Assembly (NCBI RefSeq): GCF_029051645.1
Contig: NZ_JAACFS010000019.1
Location: 62,001 to 126,000, forward strand
Direction: 5' to 3'
From: Bradyrhizobium sp. CSA112
GTDB lineage: Bacteria > Pseudomonadota > Alphaproteobacteria > Rhizobiales > Xanthobacteraceae
DNA: 64,000 bases
In this document: piece by piece, positions 61,223 through 64,000 of the stretch
Layout of the letters: each line of letters starts with the position of its first letter
How positions within the stretch are numbered: position 1 is the first letter of the stretch
Program-made: the position numbers and the translations under genes
Notes under the pieces: generated by a model
The model's database searches: none
What the model was told of the DNA's origin: nothing
The model's input: only the letters and a program-made list of their open reading frames with translations

Positions 61223-62284
61223 CTATGCCGCGCTGGCCTTGAGCCGACGATATTCCGTCGGCGTGACACCCGTAATGGCCTTGAAAGCTCGGTTGAACGG
61301 GCCGAGCGACTGGAAGCCGGCGTCCATCGCAATGGTAGTGACGGGGACTTCCGCCTGGCTCGGATCCGCGAGCGCGGCCTTGGCTTCTGCGATCCGGTGC
61401 TCGTTGAGGAACACATTGAAATTGCGGTAGCCGAGCCGCTGATTGATCAACCGCCGCAGCCGGTATTCCGGAATCCCGAGCCTGGTCGCAAGCGAGCCGA
61501 TGGTGACGTTGTCGTGACGGTAGATGCGTTCGTCGCCCATCAGCCGCATCAGTGCATCGATAATTTTCTGGTCGGCACCGGATTCGACACCGGCCCCCGC
61601 TTCAATTGTATCGGCTTGGATTTCCGCTGCGGCGGGGAACAAATCGGCGCCGTCCACGCGCATCATCGCGATCGAGATCGCCGTCACCACACCGGCCAGC
61701 ACGGCCGAATTCACGGTGTTGGCGATTTCGGTGGCGCTGCTGCCGGACATCGATATCTGCAGGACCGCGTTCAAGCCGCCATAGAGCGCCACCGCGCTGA
61801 CGATGAAGGCGCGGACGCGACGGCGGCCCTCGACCAGATCTGATGACCACGAGGCGATGGTCTGCGCGACAGCCAGGGCGATAAAGCCGAGCACGAGCAA
61901 ATTTATCGCGATGATCGACAATCTCACACCGGATGCCGGCGCAAGCCACATACAGTTGACAAAACTGAACGCCGCGACGGCCGCCCAGATCAGCGCATGC
62001 CACCAGCGCAGCCTGAACGCCTCATCGTACAGCGCGCGCGTGAACAGCCAGAACACCACGATATTGCCGGTCGACAGCGCAATCAACGGCGCGCGGGCGA
62101 TCGACACCGGTGCGGGGGCACCGATCGAATAGCTCACCGCATGGGCCGCCGATCCGAGCGCGAAGGCCGCGGCCAGCCGTCCCGCGAGCACGGTGCCGAA
62201 GCCGCGATACAGCGATGCCGCGAGCACCAGCAGCAGCGCCACGGTGGCGCCGCGCAAGGCGATGTCGAGGGTGGAAGGCAGCAT
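61223..62284 (-). CDS. AraC-family regulator with N-terminal membrane domain
   Basis: 353 residues from the ATG at 62284. Six to seven hydrophobic helices occupy about residues 1-215 (LDIALRGATVALLLVLAASL and later segments), then an AraC HTH (TIGSLATRLGIPEYRLRRLI, GYRNFNVFLNEHRIAEAKAA, IAMDAGFQSLGPFNRAFKAI). It should sense a signal in the membrane and control nearby genes; the serine hydrolase 150 bases downstream on the same strand is the best candidate target or operon partner. Confidence 0.88.
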   Translation of the reverse strand: MLPSTLDIALRGATVALLLVLAASLYRGFGTVLAGRLAAAFALGSAAHAVSYSIGAPAPVSIARAPLIALSTGNIVVFWLFTRALYDEAFRLRWWHALIWAAVAAFSFVNCMWLAPASGVRLSIIAINLLVLGFIALAVAQTIASWSSDLVEGRRRVRAFIVSAVALYGGLNAVLQISMSGSSATEIANTVNSAVLAGVVTAISIAMMRVDGADLFPAAAEIQADTIEAGAGVESGADQKIIDALMRLMGDERIYRHDNVTIGSLATRLGIPEYRLRRLINQRLGYRNFNVFLNEHRIAEAKAALADPSQAEVPVTTIAMDAGFQSLGPFNRAFKAITGVTPTEYRRLKASAA

Positions 62285-62397
62285 CAGGTCGGCCCGTTTT
62301 GCGCAGGTCGCTGCGCTTCGCGAACTTAGTGCAAATTGCAATGTGATTCAATTTTGGCGCCCGAGCCACCGTATCCAACGCGAGGAGCACAAGATTT

Positions 62398-62533
62398 CCG
62401 TCGTCCCTGCGAACGCAGGGACCCATAACCACAAATGCGTGTTGTTGAGGCAAGCTGTGGCTCCGGGTCTTCGCAAATGTGGGCCCTCGTGGTTATGGGT
62501 CCCGGCTCGCGCTCCGCTTGGCCGGGACGACGG
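62398..62533. repeat. Palindromic repeat with CCGTCGTCCC ends
   Basis: CCGTCGTCCC and GGGACGACGG form the outer stem. Inner arms: CCCTGCG AAC GCAGGG, ACCCATAACCAC with GTGGTTATGGGT, and CCCGGC with GCCGGG. Its layout echoes the CGTCAT elements. It lies between the divergent AraC and pirin genes. Confidence 0.7.
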
Positions 62534-62569
62534 AAAGAGTATGATCGCGGCAAACTTCAAGGAGTTCTC

Positions 62570-63487
62570 ATGAGCTGGCAACCTTCCAACGATCCCGTGC
62601 TCGGCGATCCCGCATCCTGCGATGCGCTCGATCTCATCATCGTGCCCCGCACCCGCGACCTCGGCGATGGCTTTGCGGTGCGGCGCGCGCTGCCGCACGG
62701 CAAGCGGCAGATGGTCGGCCCTTTCATCTTCTTCGATCATTTCGGACCGGTGCAGTTCATGGCCGGCAAGGGCATGGACGTCCGCCCGCATCCGCACATC
62801 GGGCTTGCCACCGTGACCTATCTGTTCGACGGTTCGATCATGCACCGCGACAGCGAGGGCAACATTCAGGAGATCCAGCCCGGCGCGATGAACCTGATGA
62901 CGGCGGGACGCGGCATCGCGCATTCCGAACGCACCCCCGACGTGCAGCGCCGCGACGGGCAGAAAATGCTGGGCCTGCAGAGCTGGATCGCGCTGCCCAC
63001 AGGGTCGGAAGAGATCGCGCCGTCGTTCCAGCACTACGCCGCCGAAGCGCTGCGGACCGTGAGGGAGAGCGGATTCACCGCGCGCATCATCGCAGGTCAC
63101 GGCTTTGGCGTGAAGTCGCCGGTCAGCATGGTGTCTGCGTGGTTCTATACCGAGGTGACCGCGCAGGCCGGCACAAGCGTGCCGCTCGATCCCGATCATG
63201 AGGAGCGCGCGATCTACCTGGTCGACGGCGAAGTCGAGATCGCGGGCGAGCGCTATGAGGGGCCGCGCCTGCTGATCTTCAGGCCGGGCGACCGCATCAC
63301 GGTGAAGGCATTGAGGCCGACGCGGATGATGTTTCTCGGCGGCGACGCGCTGGAAGGCCCGCGCCATATCTGGTGGAATTTCGTCTCCTCCAGCAAGGAG
63401 CGGATCGAGCAGGCCAAACAGGACTGGAAAACCGGCCGGTTTGCCGCCGTTCCGCAAGAACATGAGTTCATTCCGTTGCCGGAGTGA
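62570..63487 (+). CDS. Pirin family protein
   Basis: 305 residues, AAGGAG before the ATG at 62570. The bicupin metal site is visible: HPHIGLATVTYLFDG with two histidines, then GRGIAHSERTP with the third histidine and the glutamate. Known members act as quercetin dioxygenase or modulators of enzymes or transcription. The C-terminal PRHIWWNFVSSSKERIEQAK is typical. Confidence 0.93.
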   Translation: MSWQPSNDPVLGDPASCDALDLIIVPRTRDLGDGFAVRRALPHGKRQMVGPFIFFDHFGPVQFMAGKGMDVRPHPHIGLATVTYLFDGSIMHRDSEGNIQEIQPGAMNLMTAGRGIAHSERTPDVQRRDGQKMLGLQSWIALPTGSEEIAPSFQHYAAEALRTVRESGFTARIIAGHGFGVKSPVSMVSAWFYTEVTAQAGTSVPLDPDHEERAIYLVDGEVEIAGERYEGPRLLIFRPGDRITVKALRPTRMMFLGGDALEGPRHIWWNFVSSSKERIEQAKQDWKTGRFAAVPQEHEFIPLPE

Positions 63488-63550
63488 GCTATTGCTCCGC
63501 TTTCTCATTTGCACGCCTGCACAAGCGTGCCGTTTCGAAAGCCTGACCGA

Positions 63551-64000
63551 ATGAACGCGATGCTCGCCAGCGATTTGCCCTTGCCACGGCTTGGCCGCGG
63601 CAAGGTGCGCGATATCTATGCCGTCGGCGACGACCGTGTGCTGCTGCTCACCACCGACCGCATCAGCGCGTTCGACGTTGTGATGGCCGAGACGATCCCG
63701 ATGAAAGGCGCGGTGCTGACGCAGATCAGCGCGTGGTGGTTCCGCCAGCTCGAAGGCGTGGTGCCGCATCACATGATCAGCGCCGATGCCGATGAAATCA
63801 TCCGCAAGGTGCCTGCCTTGAAGGACCATCGCGCCGACATCGTGGGGCGCGCGATGCTATGCCGGCGCACCACGGTCTTCCCGGTGGAATGCGTGATCCG
63901 CGGCTATATTTCCGGCTCCGCCTGGAAGGAGTATGCCGCATCCGGCACGCTGGCCGGCGAGGAGCTCAAGCCTGGACTGGTCGAAAGCGAGAAGCTGGAG
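63551..64000 (+). CDS. purC: Phosphoribosylaminoimidazole-succinocarboxamide synthase, 5' part
   Basis: The first 150 residues, cut by the window end. PLPRLGRGKVRDIYAVGDDR, LLLTTDRISAFDVVMAETIP, KGAVLTQISAWWF and the SAICAR signature PVECVIRGYISGSAWKEY are all present. The enzyme joins aspartate to CAIR in purine synthesis. Start ATG 63551 is chosen as the first conserved methionine; a second at 63560 is possible. Confidence 0.93.
   Translation, partial: MNAMLASDLPLPRLGRGKVRDIYAVGDDRVLLLTTDRISAFDVVMAETIPMKGAVLTQISAWWFRQLEGVVPHHMISADADEIIRKVPALKDHRADIVGRAMLCRRTTVFPVECVIRGYISGSAWKEYAASGTLAGEELKPGLVESEKLE

Noticed and set aside
62348..63829. A 493-codon minus-strand frame opposite pirin and purC
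   Set aside because: It lies antisense to two well-supported genes and through a palindromic repeat, with no family features.

Overview
This is a GC-rich, densely coded chromosomal window from an alphaproteobacterium. The likeliest source is the Bradyrhizobium/Rhodopseudomonas group (Nitrobacteraceae). Support comes from the rpsT - dnaA - dnaN - recF - gyrB order, the style of DnaA, GyrB and RecF, the DUF3551 secreted peptide, HWE kinase, Bug/TctC receptors and ArsR-AHSA1 modules, and many palindromic intergenic repeats. The taxonomic call rests on recognition only; no search was run. No prophage, IS transposase, CRISPR array or rRNA was seen.

Layout. 1-10.8 kb: cytochrome P450, membrane-anchored cupin, SDR oxidoreductase, HWE histidine kinase, a PAS-GGDEF-EAL protein, a cNMP-patatin lipase, an SsuD-like monooxygenase, YccF and a universal stress protein. 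10.9-19.3 kb: tRNA-Arg(CCG), a baeRF-like protein, an ArsR-type regulator with an SRPBCC protein, small unknown genes, a copper-chaperone-like (PCuAC) protein divergent from a probable outer-membrane protein, and a chemoreceptor. 19.3-25.6 kb: an amino-acid uptake and catabolism locus (racemase, binding protein, class III aminotransferase and RpiR regulator, divergent from two permeases) with no ATPase gene. 25.7-30.8 kb: a complete ugp-type ABC importer operon with a GpdQ-like phosphodiesterase, suggesting glycerophosphodiester or sugar-phosphate use. 31-43.9 kb: an ArsR/AHSA1/DUF899/DUF1428 operon, two Bug-type receptors, VOC protein, acyl-CoA ligase, HD-GYP protein, hydrolases, a polysaccharide export lipoprotein and MsrA.

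44-56.4 kb is the replication core: rpsT with a good sigma70 promoter and terminator, a 1.35-kb non-coding region with a consensus DnaA box, then dnaA, dnaN, recF, gyrB and a MurA-family gene. A DUF559 nuclease-like gene sits between dnaN and recF, flanked by perfect 57-bp inverted repeats. An O-acyltransferase/SGNH pair, split by a frameshift that leaves an ATGA junction, lies between recF and gyrB. 56.4-64 kb: MATE exporter, MmgE/PrpD protein, class C beta-lactamase-like hydrolase, membrane AraC regulator, pirin, and the 5' part of purC, cut by the window end.

The most distinctive non-coding feature is a set of intergenic palindromes that share CGTCAT-type ends and appear able to fold as cloverleaf or cruciform structures with changing arms, mostly downstream of genes. 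A second repeat class (CTCTCCCC...GGTGAGGGG) keeps its outer arms and swaps its central hairpin. That second class is the one flanking the DUF559 gene, the best candidate here for an undescribed mobile or repeat-associated unit.
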